Positions 44,245-54,722 of a stretch of DNA of 64,000 bases are shown here, piece after piece; position 1 is the stretch's first letter, and each line of letters opens with the position of its first letter. Location of the stretch: NCBI GenBank assembly GCA_030760725.1, contig JASWHV010000018.1, positions 25,514,273-25,578,272 on the forward strand, in the 5' to 3' direction. The translations under genes were made by a program, and so were the position numbers. The notes below the pieces were generated by a model. It saw only the letters and a program-made list of their open reading frames with translations. It was not told the DNA's origin and did not search any database. Origin of the DNA: Neostapfia colusana (taxonomy: Eukaryota > Streptophyta > Magnoliopsida > Poales > Poaceae).

Positions 44245-45502
44245 TCGCTAAGGTCGAGGAGGAACCCGAAGTTCTAGACTTTGTTACTACGGAGGAACAG
44301 CTAGCCTACGACCAAGAGCAGCAAGGTAAGCCCCGGTTTGCATTAACCTTTTTACAAATGTTTATTGTTTTGAGCACATCTTTGAATATTGTTCTTTGCA
44401 TTAGAGTCTTGATTGGAAACCCAACTGCACAGCCAAGAAAACCATGGGTTGGGTTTAGGATTGAAAACCTCGTTAGCCACTGCATTGCTAGGATATAGTA
44501 GGATTCGGTACAAATCGAGTAGTTGGAACTACTCGCGAGAATAGGCTAGAGGCACATTGCTCGGGTAGAGATAGCACATGATACACATGGCAAGAAAATG
44601 AGACCGAGCGGAGAGTAAGGGCAGCAGGACTTTGGGGCCTGTGTGCTGTAGCTCCGCTTGTGTCGGTTGAGGACCGAGCCGTGTGCGGGCCTGTTGAACA
44701 ATCTAGAACAGTACCGAAGACCTACCGGCTATATGGGAACCGGGAAACTGATGTAACTCGGGTAGCTGGTTATTGAGGCATTGCCCGTCGTTCAGAGGGT
44801 AGGTTGAGAGCTTGAGGTGTAAATCGGCTGGCTGCACGGAGATGCGCGTGCAGAGACCTCTTGCTCGGGACGATGGGACCGGTTCAATATTTGGCTAACG
44901 GGTGAAAGGTAGTCGCGTACGGCGTCCGTGATGGTTGTTGTAGGCAACATCGAGTACAGGCGTACGTGACGGGTTGTTCGGGTAACCCTGCAGGTGTAAA
45001 TCAATTATAATCGCCGTCCCTCGCGGTCAGTGAGTACCACTTGTTCACTGTACCGTGACGTAGAAAGAACAGGCTAGTTACATGTTAAAATGTTGCTGAT
45101 TGAAAGCTGGACATTGATTGTTAATGGTATGCTGTAGCTTAGAGCTAACTAAAGTTCTTTTCAACTTTGGGCAAAGTACATGAGAGAAATGCGTTTCTTG
45201 TTTGATTGCGGCTCTCTCATGTGCCTTAGCGTAAGGTTCTCCACAACCTGCTGCTAAAACTTGAAAGTAAGGTTCTACTAATTAGGCGAGTCCTTGCAAA
45301 TGATTTTTACCTCATGCAACCCATTACCCTCATGTAGAGGTTCCATGTTTAGGTGAGACGGGTCAGACTTGCTGAGCCTTCGTGCTCACTGCTTGTGTTT
45401 GAAGCTTTTGCAGGGTTCTATGAGGAAGGGACTCCCGAAGAGGAGACGGAACCCCAGGAGGGGAACCCCATCGAGTGGGAGTCGTGCACGCTGCAGAGTT
45501 AG
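44245..45502 (+). other. Candidate two-exon acidic reading frame in the Tek-2 3' LTR
   Basis: Exon a is 44245-44325 (81 bp) and exon b is 45414-45502 (89 bp), with a 1088-bp candidate intron. Here exon a is followed by a canonical donor, CAAG|GTAAGC, in place of the GC donor in the 5' LTR and Tek-1. The joined frame is open to TAG at 45500-45502. Confidence 0.42.
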
Positions 45503-45733
45503 TGTGCGTGTGTGCTAGCAAGGACACGTTCGAGGGCTGAACGTGCACTTGATGCTTAGTCTACGCCCGCGAGTGTAGACTGAACTTATTTTGATGTAAA
45601 CATGTTCATAAACTTGTTTATGTAATAAAACTTCCGCTTCCGCTTTGCACCTTTGACGTGTGTTATACGGTGCTGTGCAACGCAGCACCCTTCAGCGTGA
45701 TCCTGGCTCGACAGGACCAAAGGGGTCGTGTCA

Positions 45734-45738
45734 CCCTG
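45734..45738. repeat. Right target-site duplication of Tek-2 (CCCTG)
   Basis: It matches 30265-30269. Confidence 0.95.
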
Positions 45739-46682
45739 TCCTTCCGTCCAAAGGAAGACGAACAGAGGGTGGATGTTCCAGACAACATCGACCACCCAGA
45801 GGAGAGCCAGGAGCCTCAGCGTGTCGTGAAGGCGGCACGCAATCATGAGGACTCCAGCTCCAGTGATGATGAGCGTCGGAAGAAGCTCTACGTCATATAC
45901 GGCGGGTCCGCCGACCCCTCGTCCCGAAGCGCAGTCAAGACTCTGCGTCGAGCGGTAGCGTCGGTGGCGCCACTCCCAAGTGCTGCACCGCACCTTAAGT
46001 GGATGGGGACCCCCATCAGCTTTGACGCCACCGACTGCCCCAGGAACATGGCTGGGGCCGGCCAACTACCGCTCCTGGTAGCCCCTACCATCGCCAACGT
46101 GAGAATGTACCACGTTTTGGTAGATGGAGGAGCTGGGCTGAACCTCATCAGCCGTGCAGCTTTCCAGAAGCTGCTGGTCCCGATGCCCAAGCTCACCCCG
46201 TCGAGCCTGTTCTCAGGGGTAGGGCCGGGACAGGTCATCACCTACGGCAACATTAGCCTCCCGGTGACCTTCGGGGCTCCGGACAGCTATCGGACAGAGT
46301 ACATTCTGTTAAACGTAGCGGAGATAGACCTCCCCTTCAATGCCATAATCGGCAGGCCAGCCCTGTACCAGTTCATGGCTGTAGCCCACTACGGCTACCT
46401 CATCCTGAAGATGCCAACACCGACGGGCGTCCTCAGGATTTGTGGGGACCACACTGCTGCAGTGTCGGCCCTAGAGAAGCTCCAAGCGCTCGCAACAGCT
46501 GGGGCATCAGCCCCGGCAATACGGAGCCGGACCAGCTCCGCCCGAGCGCACGTCACCGTGCTTCCGCCACAGCACCCCGCGTGCAACCTCTCGACGAGGG
46601 CGGCGTCCCCTTAAAGGTCGTCCAAGTCGGCGCCGAAGCTACCCAGACCACCCGGGTAGCCGGGGGCCTGGATAGCAAATAG
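45739..46682 (+). pseudogene. Tat-3 gag tail and protease, frameshift at the end
   Basis: The Tat-3 frame resumes after the Tek-2 insertion with the Gag C-terminal acidic tail (SSSSDDERRKKLYVIYGG) and runs into an aspartic protease with the motif VDGGAGLNLIS (near 46119-46150), the Tat form of the catalytic loop. It is open to 46614, ending in an out-of-frame tail. The true continuation (QPLDEGGVPLKVVQ) is in another frame up to a TAG at 46680-46682, so there is one frameshift near 46580 and one stop before RT. The protease would process the Gag-Pol polyprotein. Confidence 0.85.
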
Positions 46683-48293
46683 GAAGGCGCGCTCGTCACC
46701 TTCCTCCGGCACAACGTCGACGTGTTTGCATGGCAGCCGTCACAGATGCCGGGGATCCCCAAAGAGGTGATCGAGCACCACTTGAAAGTCTTCCCCGACG
46801 CCCGGCCGGTTCAACAGAAGCCCCGCAAGCAGTCCATCGAGCGGCAAAACTTCATCCGTGAAGAAGTCAAGAAGCTGCTGGACGCTGGCTTCATACGGGA
46901 GGTCCACCACCCCCGGTGGTTGGCGAACCCCGTCGTTGTCCCGAAGGCCGGCGGAAAGCTCCGGATGTGCATCGACTACACCAGTCTCAATAAGGCATGT
47001 CCCAAAGATCCATTCCCTCTCCCTAGAATAGATCAAATAGTAGACTCAACGTCAGGCTGTGATACGCTGTGCTTCCTAGACGCCTACTCGGGTTTCCATC
47101 AGATCCCCATGTGTAGGGAGGACGAGGAGCACACTTCCTTCATCACAGTAGACGGCCTTTATTGCTATGTGTCTATGCCTTACGGCCTAAAGAATGCACT
47201 CCCCACCTTTGTGTGGGCGATGCACAAAACCTTTGGGGAGTTAATAAGAGACCTAGTTGAGGTGTACGTCGATGACATAGTTGTCAAGGTCAAGAAGGGT
47301 TCATCTTTGCTAGATAACCTAGCCTTAGTCTTTGACAAGTTGCGCTCTACGCGCACCAAGCTGAACCCAGATAAATGTGTGTTCGGCGTGTCCTCTGGGA
47401 AGCTCTTAGGGTTCCTGGTCTCGCACCGAGGGATTGAGGCCAACCCAGAGAAGATCAAGGCCATCGACTTGATGCGGCCCCCTGCCCGCGTCAAGGATGT
47501 TCAGAGACTCACGGGATGTCTAGCCGCGTTGAGTCGGTTTATACCGAGGCTAGCAGAGCGGGCACTCCCTTTATTTAAGCTCCTGTGCAAGTCAGGCCCT
47601 TTTGCCTGGACTGACGAAGCAGAAGAGGCTTTCCATGAGTTGAAGCGACTCCTGATGACCCTACCTATCATGGTAGCCCCTGAGCCCGGGGAGCACCTGC
47701 TGCTCTACATTGCGGCAACAACGGAAGTGGTGAGTATGGTCCTCGTCGCAGAACGGCCAGACCCCTCACCTTCGCAATCTGCTCTGGTAGCAGAAGACAG
47801 ACGCCAGGAGGCCCTGCAGGGCCAAGGCGGTCTCCCGGACCCCCCGGAGGTCCAGGTCGACCTCCCGGAGGTCCAGGGCGGTCTCCCGGACCCCCAAGGT
47901 AAATCCCTGGGGGCCAATTGGGACCTCCCGGAGGTCCCTCAAGACCCCCCGGAGCTCCTGAATAATCAAGATAGCTTAAGGGCCTCTGGGTCCCAGTTCC
48001 TGGAGGCCCCCGTGGGTCCACTCACCTCCAACGGGCAAGGGCCAATGGACGAGGACCTCGCAAGCCTAAGAGAGAGGGTTCAAACCATACAGAGGCCTGT
48101 CTACTACATCAGCGAAGTACTTCGTGATGCCAAGACAAGGTACCTAGAAGTCCACAAGCTGCTGTATGCGGTGCTCGTGGCCTCTAGGAAGCTCCGCCAT
48201 TACTTCCAGGCCCACCTGGTCCCGGTAGTCACCTCGTATCTGCTGAAGACAATTCTTCACAGCCCCCATGCGACTGGCAACGTTGCTAAATAG
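46683..48293 (+). pseudogene. pol: Tat-3 reverse transcriptase and first RNase H
   Basis: The frame is open from 46683 to a TAG at 48291-48293. RT blocks are visible: FIREVHHPRWLANPVVVPK, MCIDYTSLNKACPKDPFPLP, FLDAYSGFHQIPM, and the active site VYVDDIV (about 47262-47282), which is intact. A Ty3-type RNase H follows (FAWTDEAEEAFHELKRLL, then RPVYYISEVLRDAKTRYLE). Between its halves lies a ~90-residue Pro/Asp/Glu/Leu-rich linker with short repeats (LPEVQGGLPDP, about 47815-47960). Acidic linkers here vary in Tat elements. The terminal stop probably replaces Trp, fitting a G-to-A change. Confidence 0.9.
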
Positions 48294-50540
48294 GCGGCGG
48301 AGCTGGCGGAGTTTGAGCTGGACTTCCTCCCACGCCAAGCAGTCAAGAGCAAAGCACTGGCTGACTTTGTGGCGGAGTGGACACCAACGAAGACTGATCC
48401 AGGGGGCCATGAAGGCGGTGAGCCAGAGCACCAAGCTCCGGTCTTCACCGAACCCCACTGGACACTTTTCTTCGACGGCTCCTCGTGAAAGCAGGGGGCC
48501 GGTGCCGTCGTACTGCTCCTCATGCCATCGGGGGAACAGTTTGGGTATATGGTGCGTCTAAATTTCAAGGCAACCAACAACATGGCGGAGTATGAAGCAC
48601 TCATCTTTGGCCTGCAGACAGCCCTGTCTCTAGGCGCTCGCCAGTTGTTGGCACAGGGCGACTCCCAACTGGTCATCAAACAAGTCAAGGGCGAATGCTC
48701 CTGCAATGACCCGCAGCTAGCTGCGTATCTGCTTCACGTGCAGATGTTGGAGAAAGAATTCCTCGCCTTGGACCTGCATCACGTACCGTGCGCTGGTAAT
48801 GCCGCAACTGACGACCTTTCAACGAAGGCTTCCACTGGAGCCCCCGCGCCCGAAGGAGTTTTCGAGAGGACGTTGCTGCGGCCTACAGCCCGGCCCGCCG
48901 AGCTGGGCGAAGGGGGCTTGACCAGCACCTCGAAGCTGGCGGTCCCGGCGGCCCTACAGCCATGGATGCCGCCAAGGATCGTAAGCGTCACTGGGGACTC
49001 CGTGCAACCCAGCGCTCAAGATCCAGAAGCTCAAGTCAGACCCGATGCATGGATCACGGAGATCCGGGACTACTTGAAGGACAATATCCTCCCTGATGAA
49101 CATGCAACCGCTGAACGGATTGTGCGTATGGCTAAGAGGTACGCGCTGGTGGAGGGGGATCTCTACCGGCGTGGCGCCAACCACATCCTATTGCGGTGCA
49201 TAACCCAGGGGGAAGGCTGCGACTTGCTCGCTGAGATCCATGGAGGCGAATGTGGGAGTCACTCTTCCTCACGCACGCTTGTCGGTAAAGCCTTCCGGCA
49301 TGGCTTCTACTGGCCGACAGCACTCCAGGATGCCGTCAAGCTGGTCGAGAGCTGCAAGGCGTGCCAGTTCCACGCCAAGCAGATCCATACACCGACTCAG
49401 GCGGTACAGATGATCCCGCCCTCGTGGCCATTTGCCGTATGGGGGCTGGACATCCTGGGACCATTTCCCAGAACCGTCGGGGGATTCCGGTACCTCTATG
49501 TCGCCATCGACAAGTTCATCAAGTGGCCGGAAGCTACACTAGTTGTCACCATCAACAAACAATCCGCAGTAAAGTTCATCAAGTCTATTGTCTGCCGGTT
49601 CGGGGTCCCGAACAGAATCATCACCGACAACGGGACCCAGTTCACCAGCGCAGCATTCCAAGACTACTGCGAGGGCCTTGGTATTCAGGTGTGCTATGCC
49701 TCTGTCGCCCACCCAAGGAGCAATGGGCACGTTGAGAGGGCCAACGCGGAGATTCTCCGGGGCCTTAAGACTCGCACCTTCGCCAGCCTGAAGAAACATG
49801 GTGCCAACTGGGTAGATGAGCTTCCGAGCACACTATGGGCTAACCTGATATCCCAGAGCCGGGCCACTGGGGAGACACCCTTCTTCATGGTGTATGGGGC
49901 CGAAGCTGTACTTCGCCCAGAAATCACCATGAAGTCTCACCGTGTCCGGGCTTACGACGAAGCCGTGCAGGACAACCTCCGGCGTGGAGAAATCGACCTC
50001 GTCGATGAGGTCCGAATACATGCAGCACTCCGCAAAGCGCGGTACAGACAAGCGCTTCGGCGCTACCACCAGAGGTCTGTGGGTGCCCGGGAGCTGCAGG
50101 AAGGCGACCTGGTGTTGCGGCGCATACTTTCTCGCGAAGGGCCCAACAAACTCTCCCCTAGTTGGGAAGGCCCCTTCCGGGTCGCGAAAGTATGCCGCCC
50201 CGGGTGTGTGCGCCTTTCCACCGAGGATGGGGACCAGCTCCCGAACCCTTGGAACATAGAACACCACCGTAAGTTCTACCCCTATAGCAAAAATAGGATA
50301 GTACTTTCTTTTCGTAATAAACTCCACAGAGTCCAGGAGCAGCGCTCGGAGCAGCTAAGCCCCAGGGGATGGTACAGGACTACGTTCAGCTTTGCCTGGT
50401 TCCGACTCCAAGCACGTAGAGTCTTGCTTCCCCTCTTAATGGGGCGGGTCGTGGCCTCCATGTTTAGCCTGCCTTCCTCCTGTGGAATGTTGTGCGAAAA
50501 GAAATCTGCTCTACTTTGCTCTTTCCTCGTACTCATTTAA
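48294..50540 (+). pseudogene. pol: Tat-3 second (archaeal-like) RNase H and integrase
   Basis: After the TAG at 48291, a TGA at 48486-48488 replaces an Arg kept in Tat-4 (GSSRKQGAG). The frame is then open to 50540. The second RNase H runs about 48460-48840 (LFFDGSS, NNMAEYEALIFGL, QGDSQLVIKQV, DDLSTKA). Integrase follows: zinc-binding His/His/Cys/Cys (EIHGGECGSH ... SCKAC, 49230-49360), core Asp (GLDILGPF), Asp (IITDNGTQF), Glu (ERANAEI) and C-terminal GPFRV fold (near 50165-50190). The last ~70 codons past FYPYS run into untranslated sequence by loss of the usual stop. Dual RNase H marks the Tat lineage. Confidence 0.9.
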
Positions 50541-51179
50541 ATTGTGTATTAAGTTTTTTAACCACCCTTGCAGTGCATGGTTGCCATGTGCTCAGCTCCC
50601 CCTCCATACAGTCCCCAAGCACCAAGCATATGGTTAGGGGCTATAAGTCAAATAAGACTATGAGATAAGGGAGGGGGAGCCCCCAAGGAGAATTACGTTT
50701 CCTCTACCTGTGTGCAGGGCCTCCAGGCTATGGCGACAGGGACTGCATAAAGCGGGGGGAAAGGAGCTATCAGCAGCACCGGCCCAGGACTGGAAGGACC
50801 GGGCCCCGCCCCTTCAGCAGGGGCGAGGCCCGAAGGCCCCACGTGTCCAGCGGGTCCGGAGCTCTCGCCTCCCCTCAGGAGGGCTCTGGGCTCGCCACAT
50901 GGCAGGCGGAAACCGGACCTCCCCCCTCGGTGGGAGGGCTCCGAAAGCCCTACGTGTCCAACACGGCCGGAGCTCCCGCCTCTTAAGGAGGGGGTCCGGA
51001 CCCGCCACGTGGCAGGCAGATCTGGAGCTCCCCAAAGGGCGGGATCTGGAGACCCCCGGGTCCCCTAACACGGTTAGGACCCGGGGAGAGTGTCTATGCA
51101 GAGCTCCGAGATTGGAGATGGCCTCTGAGTACCTTGCGGAGCTAAGGACTCAGTCAGGCAAAGCCGAGAAGGAGCATCA
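50541..51179. other. Tat-3 untranslated region with G-box-like subrepeats
   Basis: There is no gene here. It matches 7180-8215 of Tat-2 in shortened form: the AGAATTACGTTTCCTCT block at 50688, then 50790-51030 with CCACGTGTCCAGCG, GCCACGTGGCAGG and GGAGCTCC modules, ending at the Tat-4 target. Confidence 0.7.
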
Positions 51180-51184
51180 CAGAC
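51180..51184. repeat. Left target-site duplication of Tat-4 (CAGAC)
   Basis: CAGAC precedes the Tat-4 LTR and recurs at 57990-57994. Confidence 0.93.
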
Positions 51185-52281
51185 TGTCGAAGTGTGCGAT
51201 CGACACTTCCCCCGGGCCTGCACTGGGCAGCCCGCGGAGGTTCTTTTTTCGGAGGGGCTAGTTCCTAGCGGAAAGCTTGCGCGGATGGACGAGTTAGTGA
51301 GAGCTTGACACGGGAAGTTTTACGTGGTTCAGGCCGCCGGAGCGTAAAACCCTACGTCCACGGCGAGCTATGGAGCTCGCTGTATTGCTTGCTGCTCAGG
51401 GCCGGGGGCCTGAGCTTGGGGGTGAGTTACAGCTTGAGAGTGTATGGCTAGCGTATGAGTTGCAGAATGTTAACCCCTGCTATCGACGCCTACCCGAGCC
51501 TTTTATAGTACAAGACTCGGGTGGCTTACAATGGGTGCCGGGACCCGACAGGTGGTCCCGGGAAGATTGTCTATTATCTACCGTATCTGTAGTTACGCCG
51601 GTAGTTGCCTCTGGTCGAAGGCTTCTGAGTCTTCATCTTGCCGACCTGCCCATGCCACACGCTAGTCGTAGTGGTTGATGACGACGCAGGCGGCATGGGA
51701 TGTCTTGTCGCAGCGTTTATTAGCTGGCAGGTTCTGACACCGCGCGCCAGTCTGTGATGCGACTGGGCGCAACGGCACCTGACAGACGCGTGCTCTGCGT
51801 TTCCGCGTCTTGGGAAGACGCGGGCCTTGAATACCTTGTACGGGCAAGGTGTGGGGCGCCTTTACGCCCGCTGCCTACCGCTCGGGGGAGGGCAGCACCG
51901 TTCTTCTTGCCACGTGGCGGGTCCGGAGCCCTTATTTGAGGAGAGAAGGGTCCGGCCTGCGGGGCACGTGGAGTCTCCGGACCTCTCCCCGCGGAGGGGG
52001 AGGTCCGGCTTCTGTATGCCACGTGGTGGGCCCGGAGCTCTCCTCTAAGGAGATGGAGGTCCGGCCCCTCTGGACACGCGGCGCCTTCGGACCTCTCTCC
52101 CGCGGAGGGGGAGGTCCGGCTTCTGTATGCCACGTGGCGGGCCCGGAGCTCTCATCTGAGGAGAGGGAGGTCCGGCCCCGGCGGACGCGTGGCGCCTTCG
52201 GAGCTCTCCCTGCGGAGAAGGGCGAGTTCCTTAGGCATTTTACCCTGTGCGCGGGGGTACCCTATATCGAGGGTACCGACA
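51185..52281 (-). repeat. Tat-4 3' LTR
   Basis: 1097 bp, TGTCGAAGTG to TACCGACA in plus reading. It carries the subrepeat array (51905-52215, CCACGTGGC near 51910 and 52129) and a TATA box at 51499-51508 (minus). Confidence 0.94.
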
Positions 52282-52429
52282 GTGGCCCCCGGGCCCATCT
52301 CGGGGGAGATAGCGAGCCCGAGGTGGGACCTTCGTCTCTTCTGATCCGCGCACTTTCTTGTCTTGAGTACTCCCTGTGCTGGCAGGGTCTTGACGGCATC
52401 GGTGTTCAACCTCTTAGGAGAGGGTGAAG
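52282..52429 (-). other. Tat-4 polypurine tract and 3' end
   Basis: GTGGCCCCCGGGCCCATCTC (52282-52301) is the complement of the family polypurine tract. The following ~125 bp partly match the 3' ends of Tat-1 and Tat-5 up to about 52360, then diverge. Confidence 0.75.
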
Positions 52430-52942
52430 CCTGGCATCGGAGCTCGGCCCGGCTGTGGGGGCGGAGGTCCGGAAGTCATCGGAGCTCAGGCCAGCGAAGG
52501 GCGTGAGGTCCGGCATCAGCGCTCGCCTCTGAAAGGAGGGCGAGGGCTGGCATCGGAGCTCGGTCCAGCAGTGGGGGCGGAGTCCGGAAGTCATCGGATC
52601 TCAGGCCAGCGAAGGGCGTGAGGTCCGGCATCAGCGCTCACCTCTGAAAGGAGGGCGAGGGCTGGCCTCGGAGCTCGGCCTGGCTGTGGAGGCGGAGTCC
52701 GGCAGTCATCGGAGCTCAGGCCAACGAAGGGCGTGAGGTCCGGCATCAGCGCTCGCCTCTGAAAGGAGGGCGAGGGCTGGCATCGGAGCTCGGCCCAGCT
52801 GTGGGGGCGGAGTTCGGCAGTCATCGGAGCTCAGGCCAACGAAGGGCGTGAGGTCCGGCATCATCTCTCGCCTCTGAAAGGAGGGCGAGGGCCGGCATCG
52901 GAGCTCGGCCCAGCTGTGGGGGCGGAGGTCCGGAACTGCTCA
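52430..52942. repeat. 115-bp tandem array in Tat-4 (about 4.5 units)
   Basis: Units begin near 52430, 52545, 52660, 52775 and 52890, each with GGCTGGCATCGGAGCTCGG, then GTGGGGGCGGAG.TCCGG, CATCGGAGCTCAGGCC and GCGCTCGCCTCTGAAAGG. The constant 115-bp spacing and near identity indicate recent unequal copying. The array occupies the place where Tat-1/2 carry the antisense ORF. It is not seen in any other Tat copy of the window. Confidence 0.88.
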
Positions 52943-53404
52943 GCGGTCCCCCCTTTCCTGTCCCTTAGTCTCATTTGGCTTACTGTCCCAGGCCGGAATA
53001 CGGGGCCTGGGTAATCCAGTGCACTTGGTCCCGGAGGTCTGGCCCCAGCCCCAGTCAGGGTGTAACTGTCCGGCCACCTGGTACTCAGACCGCAGCGCCG
53101 GGGGGCAGAGTGCGCATGCTTTGGGTGCAAGACTGGGCAAAGCAAGGCTCCTGACCCCCCGGTTTAGCATAGGTCTTTTCTCAGAGGAGACCAACTGGCG
53201 GTACAGTACCCTTACAGGGGGAGACCCAGAAGGCCACCGGGCCTCTGGCAGGTACCCCAAGCACTACCGCCTTGGGCAGGACGGCAAATATCGACTATGC
53301 ATGAGAGCAGGAAAGAGGAACCGAGTGTACAATGGACGCACACTGTCTAGAGCGTGGGGAGGTGTTCATATAAATTAATGCGTAATAAATAAACACCTAA
53401 GTAA
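52943..53404. other. Tat-4 internal untranslated region
   Basis: It matches parts of 3215-3520 and 7180-7650 (GCGCATGCTTTGGG at 53110, AT-rich TAAATTAATGCGTAATAAAT at 53371-53390). No gene seen. Confidence 0.6.
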
Positions 53405-54722
53405 GCATGGTGAACTTACTGGGGTGGCGTCGGAGCGCCTGTATTCACGCAGAGCGGGTCATGCGTGGCTTCGTCGTACGCCGGACACGGGGGGACCCTC
53501 CATGGCTATATCAGGGGGAAGCATGGCTTCGGCCCTGCATACCATGTGGAAGGGTAGTTCCCGTGACCCGGCCCTGGGAAGTCCGGCTGGCCCTCAACAT
53601 GGAGGAGCCGGTATCCCCCGACGGCTCTGGGTGCGCGTCTGCACCGGTTGTGTGGGTCTGCTTGGCGTGGACTTGGCACGCATTGCATCCCTAACCAGTT
53701 TGACGGCGTCCAGGTGGCTCTCGGTCAGTAGGAGCCATGCCGGGTGGCTTATCTGACCAACGTGCGGGACGATGAGCGTTCCCAGCACTCGCCTCCTTGG
53801 ACTACTGTGAGCTAGTCGCAGCCTTCCTCCTGGGTTATGCACCGCAATAGGATGTCGTGGCGCCACGCCAGTAAAGATACCAGCGCCTAGCACTTAGCCA
53901 CCGCACCACCCGTTCAGCGGATGCACGTTCATCAGGAAGGATGTCCTTCAAGGAGTCCCGGACCTCCGTGGTCCATGCATCAGGGCTACTTGAGCTTCTG
54001 GATCACGAGCGCTGGGTTGCACGGAGTCCCCAATGACTCTTACGATCCTTTGGCGGCATCCAGGGCCGCCGGTACTTCCTAGCTTCATGGCACTGGTTCA
54101 GCCCCCTTCGCCCGGCTCGGCGGGCTGGGCTGTGGACCGCAGCAACGACCTCTCGGAGACTCCTTCGTGCGCGGGGGCTCCGATGGAGGTCTTCGTTGAG
54201 AGGTTGTCCGCTGCGGCCGTGCCAGCGCGTGGTACATGGCGCAGGTCCAAGGCGAGGAATTCTTTCTCCAACATCCGCACGTGGAGCAGATAAGCATCTA
54301 GTTGTGGGTCTTTGTAGGAGCATTCACCCTTAACTTGCTTGATAACTAGCTGGGAGTCGCCCTGTGCCAACAGCTGGCGAGCGCCCAAAGACAGGACTGT
54401 CTTTTAGGCCAAAGATGAATGCTTCATACTCTGCCAAGTTGTTGGTTGCCTTGGAATTGAGACGCACCTTGTACCCAAACTGCTCCCCCGATGGCATGAG
54501 AAGCAGTACGCCGGCACCGGCCCCCTGCTTTCGCGAGGAGCCGTCGAAGAAGAGCGTCCAGTGAGGCCCGGTGAAGACCGGAGCTCGGTACTTTGTTTCA
54601 CCGTCTTCGCGGCCCCCTGGGTCAGCCTTCGTTGGCGTCCACTCAGCCACGAAGCCAGCCAGTGCTTGGCTCTTGTCTGTCTGACGTGGTCAGGAGCTCA
54701 GCTTGAACTCCGCCGCCTTCGG
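53405..54722 (-). pseudogene. Tat-4 RNase H and integrase fragments fused to gag
   Basis: In minus reading from 54722 the archaeal-like RNase H appears in pieces (FVAEWTPTKADPGG, LFFDGSSRKQGAGAG, NNLAEYEAFIFGL), then QGDSQLVIKQVKGEC in another frame. Integrase zinc-finger and early core sequence follow (to about 53580), and then, after loss of most of the core, a stretch matching Tat-3 49870-50030. Multiple frameshifts prevent any product. The gag-to-RNase H join near 54722 removes protease, RT and the first RNase H. Confidence 0.8.

Larger units (their letters stand above)
30270..45733 (+). mobile_element. Tek-2: complete Tekay/Del-like chromovirus nested in Tat-3 gag
   Basis: A 15.46-kb element has LTRs of 4019 and 4117 bp, Met primer site, leader, upstream ORF, gag-pol with chromodomain, polypurine tract and a perfect 5-bp duplication. 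It is structurally complete but coding-dead: stop in gag, RT active-site change and a frameshift before the chromodomain. It belongs to the same family as Tek-1 in the opposite orientation, so the two form long inverted repeats. Confidence 0.96.
41617..45733 (+). repeat. Tek-2 3' LTR
   Basis: The LTR is 4117 bp, about 98 bp longer than the 5' LTR. The excess is ~80 bp of unrelated sequence at 42872-42952 plus 18 bp near 44649 that the 5' LTR lost. It is followed immediately by CCCTG. Confidence 0.94.

Noticed and set aside
48522..50540. Tat-3 672-codon frame as an independent RNase H-integrase gene
   Set aside because: It begins mid-domain after a TGA. Homologous Tat-4 sequence reads through this point, so it is the tail of pol.
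52430..52942. CRISPR-like array
   Set aside because: Direct repeats of 115 bp with no spacers, inside a plant retrotransposon. It is a tandem repeat.
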